A program made the position numbers and the translations under genes. Shown in pieces: positions 36,654-44,829 of a DNA stretch of 64,000 nucleotides. The notes below the pieces were generated by a model. The model saw only the letters and a program-made list of their open reading frames with translations. It was not told the DNA's origin and did not search any database. Position 1 is the first letter of the stretch; each line of letters starts with the position of its first letter. The stretch spans positions 744,001 through 808,000 of the forward strand of contig NC_012804.1 of NCBI RefSeq assembly GCF_000022365.1. Direction: 5' to 3'. The DNA comes from Thermococcus gammatolerans EJ3 (GTDB lineage Archaea; Methanobacteriota_B; Thermococci; Thermococcales; Thermococcaceae).

Positions 36654-36782
36654 CTTTGAGTTCTTAGACATCTTTATCTTTCAGGAGTTCCCCCATGTCC
36701 TTTCTCATCTCCACACTTTCACGGTTCTGGACTGCTCGCGTGAATTTAACGAAGAGAAAGCCATGACCTCATTCCTCCCATA

Positions 36783-37322
36783 TTATATCAGGCCGTATTT
36801 TTCAAAATCCCTGGTGAGCTCCTCAACGGCCCTTCTGATGTCTTCCTCCGTCCTGGCCCCAGAAACCACAACCTTCCCGCTGTTGAAGATGAGGATTGTC
36901 ATCCTGGAGTTTCTGACCCTGTAAACCACACCGGGAAAGATTTCGGGCTCGTACTCGACGTTCGGGAGTGTTAGCGCAACTATGTCGAGGTCGAGCGTCC
37001 CAAAGCCCAGGTCGCCCGCGGCCACGATGTTCTGAACCTGTATCTCAGGCTCTCCTTTAAATTTCATGCCCATGGATTCAAGCGTCCGTTTTAGCTTCTC
37101 GGTGGCTTTCCTAATCGTCTCGACGCTCTTTGCCCCGGTGCAGACGAGCTTCCCTGAGTAGAATATCAAAAACGTCACCCCAAAGGACTCCATCTTGTAA
37201 ACGGCTCCGGGGAATACGGAAGGGTTGTACTGCACTGAGTCCAGTTTACTTGCCACCTTCTCAACATCTATCTCCCCGTGCAGGTCAATGGAAGCCACAA
37301 CGTTCTCGACCTTTAGGGACAT
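36783..37322 (-). CDS. tbp: TATA-binding protein (TBP), divergent paralogue
   Basis: A 179-residue TBP made of two direct half-repeats. All four DNA-bending positions are phenylalanine: VFPGAVYKM and FLIFYSGKLVCTGAKS in the first half, IFPGVVYRV and ILIFNSGKVVVSGARTEEDI in the second. It differs widely from the usual Thermococcales TBP as I recall it (for example in the first 80 residues) and lacks the acidic C-terminal tail of some archaeal TBPs. The ATG at 37322 follows GGTGGG. Its position between the CO dehydrogenase island and transport genes is not that of the usual tbp. It is probably a second TBP. Confidence 0.85.
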   Translation of the reverse strand: MSLKVENVVASIDLHGEIDVEKVASKLDSVQYNPSVFPGAVYKMESFGVTFLIFYSGKLVCTGAKSVETIRKATEKLKRTLESMGMKFKGEPEIQVQNIVAAGDLGFGTLDLDIVALTLPNVEYEPEIFPGVVYRVRNSRMTILIFNSGKVVVSGARTEEDIRRAVEELTRDFEKYGLI

Positions 37323-37479
37323 TTTGCCCACCGCTTTGAAGTTCGCAATGGAACCTTAACTTTAACGGAAGCTCATCTCCAGGTGCTCATCTCTTTCTTT
37401 CGACAATCATCAGAGCTAAATGGCATTGATTTTTCGCGTTCATAACAGCTTGGCGTGCCTCACGCACAAAATCGAGACC

Positions 37480-38379
37480 TTAATCATTTTTCCCGGTGCA
37501 GATGATGTTCTTGCCCCTACACCTGTCCACTTCGAGCTGGACGGTTATATGGGTTATTCCAAACTTCCTCAGCCTCTTTTCGGCCTCGTCGATAATCTTC
37601 TGCGCCTCGCTCAGGGGCATATCCTCAACATCAAGGTGACACTCGAGGTGAACCTCATCCTCCCCAACGCGCCAGGCGTGGAAGTGGTGGGCGTTTTTAA
37701 CGCGGGGGATTGATTCGAGCTCTGTCTTTATCGCCCTGAGGTCGAGCTCGGGGGATGCCTCCATGAGCACCTCGATGCTTTCCCTGAGGATTTCGTACGC
37801 CTCGCGGAGGATGTAGAGCGCTATGAGAACCGTGATGAGAGGGTCAATCCAGAGGACGTTCCATTTTATTATCGCGATTCCACCCGCGACGACGGCCACC
37901 GAGGAGAGGGTATCGCTCAACAGATGCAGGTACGCGGAGCGGACGTTGAGGCCGTGCGCGTGACTGTGCAGGAGGAGAACCGAGAAAAGGTTGGCGAAGA
38001 GGCCGATTAAAGCCACAACCAACATAAGCGGGCCGTCTATTGGTTTGGGGTTCTTATAGCGCCTGTAGGCTTCGACGAGGAGGAGCAACGAAACTCCCAC
38101 GAGAACTGCCGAGTTGACGAACGCCACGAGGATTTCGGCTCTCCTGTAGCCGAAGGTGTACTTTTCGTTGGCCTTCCGCTCGCCGATTTTTACTGCGAAG
38201 TAGCTCGCGAGCAGGCTCATGCTGTCGCCCAAGTTGTGGACTGAGTCGCTGAGAAGGGCCAGACTACCCGAGAGAATACCCCCAACTACCTCGGCGAGGG
38301 TTATGACGATGTTGAGGGCGAAGGAGAAGAGCAACCTTCCCTTTACTTTATGAGCGTGGTGATGATGGTGGTGGCCCAT
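37480..38379 (-). CDS. CDF family divalent cation exporter
   Basis: A 299-residue cation diffusion facilitator (CzcD/ZitB/FieF-like). It has six membrane helices, metal-site motifs SDSVHNLGDS in helix 2 and HLLSDTLSS in helix 5, and a cytoplasmic C-terminal domain with HHFHAWRVGEDEVHLECHLD, which binds metal ions. The N-terminus begins with six histidines and one more at residue 9; this is a natural metal-binding tail of the family. Zinc is the likeliest cargo, with Mn, Co or Fe possible. It stands alone. Confidence 0.94.
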   Translation of the reverse strand: MGHHHHHHAHKVKGRLLFSFALNIVITLAEVVGGILSGSLALLSDSVHNLGDSMSLLASYFAVKIGERKANEKYTFGYRRAEILVAFVNSAVLVGVSLLLLVEAYRRYKNPKPIDGPLMLVVALIGLFANLFSVLLLHSHAHGLNVRSAYLHLLSDTLSSVAVVAGGIAIIKWNVLWIDPLITVLIALYILREAYEILRESIEVLMEASPELDLRAIKTELESIPRVKNAHHFHAWRVGEDEVHLECHLDVEDMPLSEAQKIIDEAEKRLRKFGITHITVQLEVDRCRGKNIICTGKND

Positions 38380-38454
38380 TTTAATCCCCGTAAGGTGGCT
38401 TTGCCCGGCATATAATAAGGCTTTCGAACGCTAAGATTTTGGTGGAAAAGAATC

Positions 38455-39159
38455 TCACAGCACCCTCCTCTTAAAGAGCACCACCAGCGGAACGAGCCAG
38501 ACCAGATGCACGACCACAGCGGTCGGAAAGTCGCCGTAATCGTTGAGTGGAATCCCCTCGAACACCTTGTAGAGCCAGTAGGTCGGTAGGAACGCCGTGA
38601 ACTTGCTCCAGTCGGTTGAGAGGTTCCTCCACTCCACGACCAGCTTTATCAGCGGCGGTAGCATGAGGAGCCAGCCAATGATTTTTGACACCGTCAGCGC
38701 CTGCATCCTCGATTCGGCGAAGACTGTGATGAGCAGTCCGTAAATCCAGACCTCAAGCACGAAGAGAGCCATGAGCGCCAGCAGGCCGTTCCGCGAGATT
38801 TCAATGTCGAGGATTGTGGGTGCGAGGCCGGTCATCACCACCGTAACCACCGAGGCCCACGTAAGCCTGTAGGCGAGGAAGGCCTCGCTTGAGATGGGAA
38901 TCACCTGAAGGGCCTGTATGGTCTTGTCCTCCTTCTCGTCGGCCATCATGAAGCCCGGAATCATGCCGAATATCATGGGGATGAACAGCATCACCAGCAG
39001 GGTGAGCGTCGGGTAGTAAACCCCGATGCGGTCTTTGAAGTACCGGACTATGAAGAGGAACACCAGAGTCATTGCCACGGAATAGACCAGCATGGGGTCC
39101 CTGCGGAGGAGCTTAAGGTCGGTCTTGTAGATGGAAAGGAACTTCCCCACAAAGCTCAT
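38455..39159 (-). CDS. ABC-2 type permease
   Basis: A 234-residue membrane protein with six hydrophobic helices, last gene of a three-gene exporter operon. The loop DEKEDKTIQALQVIPISSEA between helices 2 and 3 is the typical ABC-2 permease cytoplasmic loop. It overlaps the second permease gene by four bases. The two permeases are different proteins, so the exporter is likely a heterodimer driven by the ATPase at 39851. The cargo is unknown. Confidence 0.88.
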   Translation of the reverse strand: MSFVGKFLSIYKTDLKLLRRDPMLVYSVAMTLVFLFIVRYFKDRIGVYYPTLTLLVMLFIPMIFGMIPGFMMADEKEDKTIQALQVIPISSEAFLAYRLTWASVVTVVMTGLAPTILDIEISRNGLLALMALFVLEVWIYGLLITVFAESRMQALTVSKIIGWLLMLPPLIKLVVEWRNLSTDWSKFTAFLPTYWLYKVFEGIPLNDYGDFPTAVVVHLVWLVPLVVLFKRRVL

Positions 39160-39854
39160 CTTAATCCCTCCACCGCATACCTGTAAAAGCGGATTTTAGC
39201 GAGCTGATAGGCTATTCCAGACCAGGCGAGCAGGGCTGCCGCTGAATAGGCCAGCGTTTTCCTCGCTATCTCCTCGAAGGGCGCCTTAAAGAAGTATATC
39301 GCCGGATAGCTCGGGACTGCATAGAGGACCTTCCAGACGTCACCCGTCAGATAGCCGTGGTAGTGCGCGAAGGGCAGGAGCGAGACCACCAGAACCCCCA
39401 GTATCGGGATGAAGTAGTCGTCGAGGTCGCGGTATTTGGCCGAGACCGCTATTCCAAGGAGCGTGTAAACTATGGAGACGAGAAAGGTCCCAACAACCAC
39501 ATACGGAAGCCCGTTGAGGGAGCGGGTGCCTACTGCCATTATGAGCACCGCCCCGATGACTGAGAGCAGGCTCAGGAGGAGTGTTTTGGCCAGGATGTAG
39601 CTCCTCCAGTCTATCGGTGTGACCGCCAGAGCGCCTATCGCGCCGTCCTTCTTTTCGGCGAATATCTCCGTGCCAACGAACATGAAGCCAACGAGCCCCG
39701 GCTCGAAAAGGAGGAAGATCGGCACCATCGTCGGGAGGTAGCGCTCCGGGAAGGCAAGGAGCATGAGGCCATAAGCTAAGGCCACGAGCAGGTATATGGG
39801 ATAAACGTAGCTCCTCACCCCGAGAACAATGTTCGTTCTGACGATATTCCTCAT
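39156..39854 (-). CDS. ABC-2 type permease
   Basis: A 232-residue membrane protein with six hydrophobic helices, paired with the permease at 38455. The loop AEKKDGAIGALAVTPIDWRS after helix 2 is typical of ABC-2 permeases. It overlaps genes on both sides by four bases, showing tight co-translation with the ATPase. Confidence 0.88.
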   Translation of the reverse strand: MRNIVRTNIVLGVRSYVYPIYLLVALAYGLMLLAFPERYLPTMVPIFLLFEPGLVGFMFVGTEIFAEKKDGAIGALAVTPIDWRSYILAKTLLLSLLSVIGAVLIMAVGTRSLNGLPYVVVGTFLVSIVYTLLGIAVSAKYRDLDDYFIPILGVLVVSLLPFAHYHGYLTGDVWKVLYAVPSYPAIYFFKAPFEEIARKTLAYSAAALLAWSGIAYQLAKIRFYRYAVEGLR

Positions 39855-40702
39855 ACGAGCCTCCTCCCCGTCACCTTTAGGAATATCTCCTCCAGGGTGG
39901 GCTCCTCCGTGTTTATTCTCCTAACTTCGTGCTCCCTAATGACCCTAAGGAACTCCTCGTTCTGGCCGATGTTCTCCAGCGGGAACTCCTTCACGGCAAC
40001 ACTGCCGTTGGCGACGTACTCCACCTTAACGAGCCGCTTGCCCATCTTCACCTTCAGCTCGCCGGGGTTGTCCACAAGCCTTATGGAGCCGTCCACGATG
40101 AAGGCGACCCTGTCGCAGAGCTCGTCGGCCACGTACATGTTGTGGGTGGTCAGGAAGACCGTCTTTCCGCTTTCACGCATCTCCAGGAGCAGGTCCTTTA
40201 TCCTCCTCGCGCTCGCCGGGTCGAGGCCTTCGAGCGGCTCGTCGAGGAAGAGAATTTCCGGGTCAGGGAGCAGAGCCCTCGCGAGGTCGAGCTTCTTCTT
40301 CATGCCCTTCGAAAAGCCACTAACGAGTTCGTCCGCCTTCTCCTCCAGGCCGACCATCTTGAGCACTTCGGTGGGGTCGAGGTGCTTTTTGTAGAAGCTC
40401 GCGAAGAACCCGAGGTTTTCCCTGGCGGTGAGCCTTGAATAAACGGCCGGAAACTCGAAGGAAACGCCGATTTTGTTGTAGTACTCCTTACCCCACTCCC
40501 TCAAATCTTTGCCGAGCACCCTAACCTCTCCAGTGTAGTCCTTGATGATCTTCACGAGGATTTTGACGGTCGTAGTCTTTCCAGCCCCGTTCGGTCCGAG
40601 AAAGCCATATATCTCGCCCTTCTCTACGGAGAAGCTCAGTCCATCAACACCTCTGACTTCGCCGTAGTACTTCTTAACGTTCGCAACCTCAATCACCGGC
40701 AT
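39851..40702 (-). CDS. ABC exporter ATPase
   Basis: A 283-residue ATPase of the ABC-2/DrrA type: Walker A GPNGAGKTT at 35-43, signature FSKGMKKKLDLARALLPD near 130, Walker B EILFLDEPLEGLD near 150, H-loop TTHN near 185, then an 80-residue C-terminal domain usual for this subfamily. It starts the operon with two permeases. A possible minus-strand promoter lies around 40731-40745. Confidence 0.92.
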   Translation of the reverse strand: MPVIEVANVKKYYGEVRGVDGLSFSVEKGEIYGFLGPNGAGKTTTVKILVKIIKDYTGEVRVLGKDLREWGKEYYNKIGVSFEFPAVYSRLTARENLGFFASFYKKHLDPTEVLKMVGLEEKADELVSGFSKGMKKKLDLARALLPDPEILFLDEPLEGLDPASARRIKDLLLEMRESGKTVFLTTHNMYVADELCDRVAFIVDGSIRLVDNPGELKVKMGKRLVKVEYVANGSVAVKEFPLENIGQNEEFLRVIREHEVRRINTEEPTLEEIFLKVTGRRLV

Positions 40703-40747
40703 GTTTTCACCAATTTAAAATAGGGCCTCAAAGTAGTTATAGTTAGT

Positions 40748-40763
40748 CCTGCACATGTGCGGG
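40748..40763. promoter_or_regulatory. Palindrome upstream of the exporter operon
   Basis: CCTGCACATGTGCGGG contains the perfect 10-bp palindrome GCACATGTGC, with two more pairs outside one mismatch. It lies about 50 bases before the ATPase start and next to the remains of an HTH regulator gene, so it may be that regulator's former operator. Confidence 0.45.
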
Positions 40764-40815
40764 AGTATATGACCCAATAGCAAATTTGTTAGGGAATAGT
40801 GAATTTCCCAAAATT

Positions 40816-41198
40816 CTAGGATAACAGGAGCCAACCCCCGAAGGAATCCTAAGGAAGGTGCTCCTTCACCGTTGAGGGGCCGAGTTCAGCATCTCGGCGA
40901 GATCTCTTAGAGTAACCCTCCCCGGACTGTCGAAGTAGCCGCTCTTGTATGCCAGGAGCAGTGTTTCAAGCTGCTTTCCGATGAGCTTTGCGTCCTTGAC
41001 GTGGGGGATTTCGAGGAGTCTTTTAGTGATTTCTTCCGGGTTCACCTCTTCCTTGAACTTTATCTCAACGAGCTTCATCACGTCGCTCCCGAGGAAGAAG
41101 TAGGTGTCCCCGTAGCCCCACTCGACCAGCTCCATGAACCATTTGAAGGCGTCAAAAAACTCATAGTTGATTCTGTCTATGAGAATCCGGAAAAGGGT
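40816..41198 (-). pseudogene. Decayed Bat-type HTH regulator (HTH_10 family)
   Basis: The open part (stop at 40866) ends GYFDSPGRVTLRDLAEMLNS then APQR and stop. HTH_10 proteins continue here with a second helix. Moving one base at the run of four G at 40876-40879 (plus strand) restores APSTVKEHL, the expected recognition helix, before the frame ends at 40816. Upstream, the frame stays open with coding-like sequence (INYEFFDAFKWFMELVEWG) to about 41198, far short of a normal N-terminus. So the gene has a one-base loss and a missing 5' part. A sequencing error at the G run could explain the frameshift but not the truncation. Confidence 0.72.
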
Positions 41199-41297
41199 TG
41201 AAGGACAAGGTTATTAGGTTTTGTACGCCCTTTCCACCGTGCAACTTCTGACATAGAAAAGGGTTTTATTTGAAGGGAACTTCATAGCAGGTGGGGG

Positions 41298-41717
41298 ATG
41301 AATATGGAGCGCCTTGAATACAACGCCGAACTCAAATGGGATGGCAACGTTGGGAGTGAGGCGAAGGTTAGGGAGTTCTCCTTCAGGATAGACACGAACA
41401 CGGACGGCAACAACACCGGGCCGAACCCGACCGAATATCTGCTGGCGGCCATAGGCGGTTGTCTGACAGTGAACTGGGGCAGACTAATCAAGAAGATGCG
41501 CCTGAAGGTGGATGGTATGGAGATAACCGTCTCGGGATGGAGGGACAGAAAAGAGCCCCAGCTGAGGGAAATTACATACGAAGTCTGCATCGTGACGGAC
41601 GAGCCCGAGAAGAAGATACTCCGCGTCAAGGAGCTCGCCGAGAAGTACGGGACGGTCTTCAACACCGTCGGGGCGAAGAAGATAAAGGGAAAGGTTGAAA
41701 TAATCAGGCCTAAGTGA
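41298..41717 (+). CDS. OsmC family protein lacking the second cysteine
   Basis: A 139-residue OsmC/Ohr/YhfA-like protein. The first redox cysteine is present in LLAAIGGCLTVNWGRL near 54. The second cysteine, usually in a CTVSN- or CPV-like segment, is replaced: the sequence is EKYGTVFNTVG. Without it the usual two-cysteine peroxidase cycle cannot run, so it may be a thiol carrier or a single-cysteine enzyme. GGTGGGGG precedes the ATG. It converges on the permease gene at 41710 with an eight-base overlap. Confidence 0.87.
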   Translation: MNMERLEYNAELKWDGNVGSEAKVREFSFRIDTNTDGNNTGPNPTEYLLAAIGGCLTVNWGRLIKKMRLKVDGMEITVSGWRDRKEPQLREITYEVCIVTDEPEKKILRVKELAEKYGTVFNTVGAKKIKGKVEIIRPK

Positions 41718-42450
41718 ACCTCCTCTCCAGAACTTTTCTGTGGATTGCCGTGCCCGTGAGAAAGAACGCGAGGCCAAACAGGGCCAGCATCAGAAGGTCG
41801 AGCCACACTGGCAAATATCCACTACCGAGGGAGTGCCTCAGGGCGTCAACGTAGTATGTCAGCGGCGAGACGAGGGAAATCCACCTGCCGTAGGCCGGCA
41901 GGTTCTCAATTGGAACGAAGATTCCGCTGATGAAGAGGAGCGAGAACTTAACGAGCGACGACAGCATCATGACGTCGGCTGGGACGTCCGTGGGAGGGTA
42001 GGAGGACATGAGCACCGTCATCGCAGAGAAGCACCCGATGGCCAGGAGCGTGGACAGTATGAAGAGCCAGATAGCAGGGCGGACTGAGAGGTAGAGCATC
42101 GCGGGAACCGCTATCGCGAACGTTATCGCCAGCCCGAAGTAGAGGGAAGCCTGGAAGTCGCCGAGGAGCACCGTCGTCAGTGAAACTGGAGCGGTTATGA
42201 GCCTCTCGAAGGTTCTTCCCCTGCACTCCCACGGGATTATCGTGGGGCCGACGGCCGTTGACGTGAAGAAGGCCGTCATGGCAGTTAGACCAACGAGGAG
42301 ATGGTCGCCAGAGAGGTTACGCCCTATCATGAAAGCTAAGAATAGGAAGAAGGGGAAGAGGAGGCCCATTATTACAACCGGTCCCTTGAGGTAGAAGATG
42401 CGCATGTCCTTCTTCGCTATGGCGAAGGAACGTTTGAGCGTTTCAATCAT
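41710..42450 (-). CDS. ABC-2 type permease
   Basis: A 246-residue permease with about six membrane helices; the C-terminal half carries the family pattern FISGIFVPIENLPAYGRWIS near 172-191. The ATG at 42450 follows GGTGAGGG and lies within the end of the ATPase gene (eight-base overlap); an upstream in-frame start at 42459 is part of that site. It forms a two-gene exporter with the ATPase, of the drug or polysaccharide type. Confidence 0.88.
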   Translation of the reverse strand: MIETLKRSFAIAKKDMRIFYLKGPVVIMGLLFPFFLFLAFMIGRNLSGDHLLVGLTAMTAFFTSTAVGPTIIPWECRGRTFERLITAPVSLTTVLLGDFQASLYFGLAITFAIAVPAMLYLSVRPAIWLFILSTLLAIGCFSAMTVLMSSYPPTDVPADVMMLSSLVKFSLLFISGIFVPIENLPAYGRWISLVSPLTYYVDALRHSLGSGYLPVWLDLLMLALFGLAFFLTGTAIHRKVLERRFT

Positions 42451-43369
42451 TTCCCTCACCCACCAGCTTGATGAAGACGTCCTCCAGTGAGGGCGACAGC
42501 GTTTTGAGGCTCACTATCCGCAGGTTATTTCTCTCGGCGTAGTGGACGAGCTCCTTAACCGTTGCATCTGGGTCGTTCGTGAAAACCCTCGCCTTGTCCC
42601 CCATCAGCTCGACCCTCGTTGCCGAGGCTATCTCCGAGGGGTCGAGTTTCATGGGCTCGAAGCTGACCTCGACCGAGACACTTCCTTTGACCAGCTGCTT
42701 GAGCTTCTCGGGCGTGTCAATCGCTATGAGTCGCCCTTTCCTTATGATTCCAATCCTCTCGCACAGCTCGTTTGCGTCAACCATGTTGTGGGTCGTCATG
42801 AATATCGTCTTCCCCTTCCTCTTCTCCTCGCGGATGACGTCCTTTATCAGGCGTGCGCTCAGGACGTCGAGCCCGCTCGTCGGTTCGTCGAGGATTAAAA
42901 GCTCTGGGTCGCTTATCATCGCCATCGCGAGGATAAGGCGCTGTTTCATGCCCTTGGAAAAAGCTTTTACCTTCACGTTCCTCTTCTCGTAGAGGTCGAA
43001 GAGCTTGAGAAGCTCAACCGAGCGCCTCTCTATCTCCCTCCTTCCCATCCCGTAGAGCTCGCCCATGAGCCTGAGGTTCTGCATCGCCGTTAAATCCACG
43101 TAGGGGTTGGCCATCTCTGGGACTATTCCCGTCCTCTCCCTCGCCCTTATCTTTTCCCTCTCGTCAAGCATGTCGTAGCCGAGAACCCTTATCTCTCCTG
43201 AATTCGGCCTTAAAATACCGGTAATCGTTCTGACTGTTGTCGTCTTTCCCGCCCCGTTCGGGCCGAGGAAACCGAAGATCTCCCCCTTCCTAACCTCAAA
43301 GCTCACGTTATCAACGGCGAGAAAGGAGCCGTAGTACTTGGTGAGTCCGACGACTTCTATGGCCTTCAT
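42443..43369 (-). CDS. ABC exporter ATPase
   Basis: A 308-residue DrrA-type ATPase: Walker A GPNGAGKTT at 36-44, signature FSKGMKQRLILAMAMISD near 134, Walker B ELLILDEPTSGLD near 155, H-loop TTHN near 190, plus a long C-terminal domain. It pairs with the permease at 41710. It is not closely similar to the ATPase at 39851, so the two exporters are not a recent duplication. Confidence 0.92.
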   Translation of the reverse strand: MKAIEVVGLTKYYGSFLAVDNVSFEVRKGEIFGFLGPNGAGKTTTVRTITGILRPNSGEIRVLGYDMLDEREKIRARERTGIVPEMANPYVDLTAMQNLRLMGELYGMGRREIERRSVELLKLFDLYEKRNVKVKAFSKGMKQRLILAMAMISDPELLILDEPTSGLDVLSARLIKDVIREEKRKGKTIFMTTHNMVDANELCERIGIIRKGRLIAIDTPEKLKQLVKGSVSVEVSFEPMKLDPSEIASATRVELMGDKARVFTNDPDATVKELVHYAERNNLRIVSLKTLSPSLEDVFIKLVGEGND

Positions 43370-43445
43370 GTTTTCAGCACCCGGATGAAGTAGGGTTCAT
43401 GGGTTAAAACCCTTTGGGGAAGCATTCTCTAAGTTCCGGTATTTC

Positions 43446-44444
43446 TCAGGTTTCATCTTCTCCAGACACGCTCTTTGCCCTCAGTAGGGCGAAGAGCCTT
43501 ACGAAGAGTATCATGAGTATCATGTCGCTGAAGGGGCCTCCTAAAGCCGTTCCAACGGCCGCGAGGGGACCAAACGTCCCTATTGCCATCGCCGTCGCGA
43601 GGGTCATGTTGGAACCGGTTGAATACACGAGCGATATAATGTGCTCCAGAGGAAAGCCAAGCGCTTTTCCGGTGAAGTAAGCTATGGCCGCACGCGTTAG
43701 GAAGTATGCGTTCATTATGAGCGCTCCGACGACTATAACCTCCGGCTTCTCGGCTATAATCTTCCCGTTTATGCCGAAGACCACGGTTATCATCCAGTAC
43801 ATGCCGAGGAGCGAGAGGCCCACGAGGGGCTCCTTGAGCTTCATGAGGGCATCCTTTCCCTTCCACCTCAGAACTGCGTACTTCGTTAGCTGGCCCGCCA
43901 CGAGGGGCACTATGATGTAGAGGACGAGCGACTTGAGGAGCAGCCACGTGGGGACTTTTATGAGTGTGTGGAGGAGCAGCTTAGCGTAGACGGGCATGAC
44001 GAAGAGCGAGAGGACGAACGTCCACACGACGCCGACGAGCGTCAGCTGGAACTTTCCGCCCGCGAGGTTAGTGAATGCTGGAGCCGAGCTCGGGAGCGGA
44101 GCGAGGCTTATCAGCACGATCCCAGCGAGCAGCCTCGGGTCGGTGTTCGGCATTACCGCGAGCCAGAACTTGATGAGAAGCCACGTTAAAGCCGGAAAGA
44201 TGATGACGTAGAAGGCCGTCACAGCTATGAGATACTTCGTCTTTATCTCGGTTCTCGTCGCAAATGCCTTTTTTATGTCCATGAAGACCATCGGCTGGAA
44301 GAGCATCATGAAGAGTGCAATCGGCAGCGTCCATTTGAGGGACAGGAAGACATCCCTGTGATGAACGCCGGCGTAGCTCGATAGGATAATGAGCGTGAAG
44401 ACGATGTAAATCATCTTATCCTTCAGGAACTTCACAATTTTCAT
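43446..44444 (-). CDS. ACR3/BASS superfamily permease lacking the arsenite cysteine
   Basis: A 332-residue membrane protein with about ten helices, similar to ACR3 arsenite exporters and bile acid:sodium symporters. Landmarks are FQPMVFMDIKKAF near 50, LISLAPLPSSAPAFTNLAGG near 111-130, and STGSNMTLATAMAIGTFGP near 275. I find no cysteine anywhere, and the segment where ACR3 has its essential cysteine reads APLPSSAPAF. Arsenite export by the known mechanism is therefore unlikely. The ATG at 44444 follows GGTGGTTGAG. It is the last gene of an operon with a 104-residue protein and a TSUP permease. Confidence 0.82.
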   Translation of the reverse strand: MKIVKFLKDKMIYIVFTLIILSSYAGVHHRDVFLSLKWTLPIALFMMLFQPMVFMDIKKAFATRTEIKTKYLIAVTAFYVIIFPALTWLLIKFWLAVMPNTDPRLLAGIVLISLAPLPSSAPAFTNLAGGKFQLTLVGVVWTFVLSLFVMPVYAKLLLHTLIKVPTWLLLKSLVLYIIVPLVAGQLTKYAVLRWKGKDALMKLKEPLVGLSLLGMYWMITVVFGINGKIIAEKPEVIVVGALIMNAYFLTRAAIAYFTGKALGFPLEHIISLVYSTGSNMTLATAMAIGTFGPLAAVGTALGGPFSDMILMILFVRLFALLRAKSVSGEDET

Positions 44445-44475
44445 CTCAACCACCTCCCATTGGAAAAATAAAGGC

Positions 44476-44790
44476 TCAGGCGAGCCATAGGAGGCCCACC
44501 ACCCTTCCGTCCTTCACGAGCTGGACTTTCGTCCCCCACTTCCCGTGCCAGTAGGCGCCGACTTCGAGTTCTCTCGGCTCGACGTCCTCCCAGAGCTCCC
44601 CGACTATCTCCCCGTCAACGAGGAGGGGGACGTGGAAGGTTCCGCAGCGGCAGTGCCACGCGGGCCCCTTCGTGGCCTTCTCGAGCAGTGCCTTCGCCTT
44701 TGCCTTAATTTCCTCGTAGCTCGGCTCGTTTCCCATCACGTAGCCAAACCTTCCAACCTTCCATTTCCATCCGGGAACACCGAACGGCAT
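44476..44790 (-). CDS. Small protein with CxC and twin beta motif, 104 aa
   Basis: A 104-residue soluble protein. It has one CxC followed by a histidine (WHCRCGTFHVP, near 47-57) and two similar beta segments, VPLLVDGEIVGELW and VQLVKDGRVVGLLW. The ATG at 44790 follows GGAGGTGGTTGAG, so the earlier frame start at 44817 is not used. It lies between two permease genes in one operon, with gaps of about 30-40 bases. The cysteines may carry a sulfur species or metal for the permeases; this is inference. I do not recognise the family. Confidence 0.75.
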   Translation of the reverse strand: MPFGVPGWKWKVGRFGYVMGNEPSYEEIKAKAKALLEKATKGPAWHCRCGTFHVPLLVDGEIVGELWEDVEPRELEVGAYWHGKWGTKVQLVKDGRVVGLLWLA

Positions 44791-44829
44791 CTCAACCACC
44801 TCCTTCTTTTTGCTCAAACAACGAAAGGG

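Noticed and set aside
38350-38379. Six-histidine N-terminus of the CDF exporter as an engineered tag
   Set aside because: Histidine-rich N-termini are natural in CDF metal exporters and the flanking DNA is ordinary chromosomal sequence in context.
43446-44444. Arsenic resistance operon
   Set aside because: The ACR3-like permease lacks the required cysteine, the regulator has no metal-thiolate site, and no arsenate reductase or ArsA is present.
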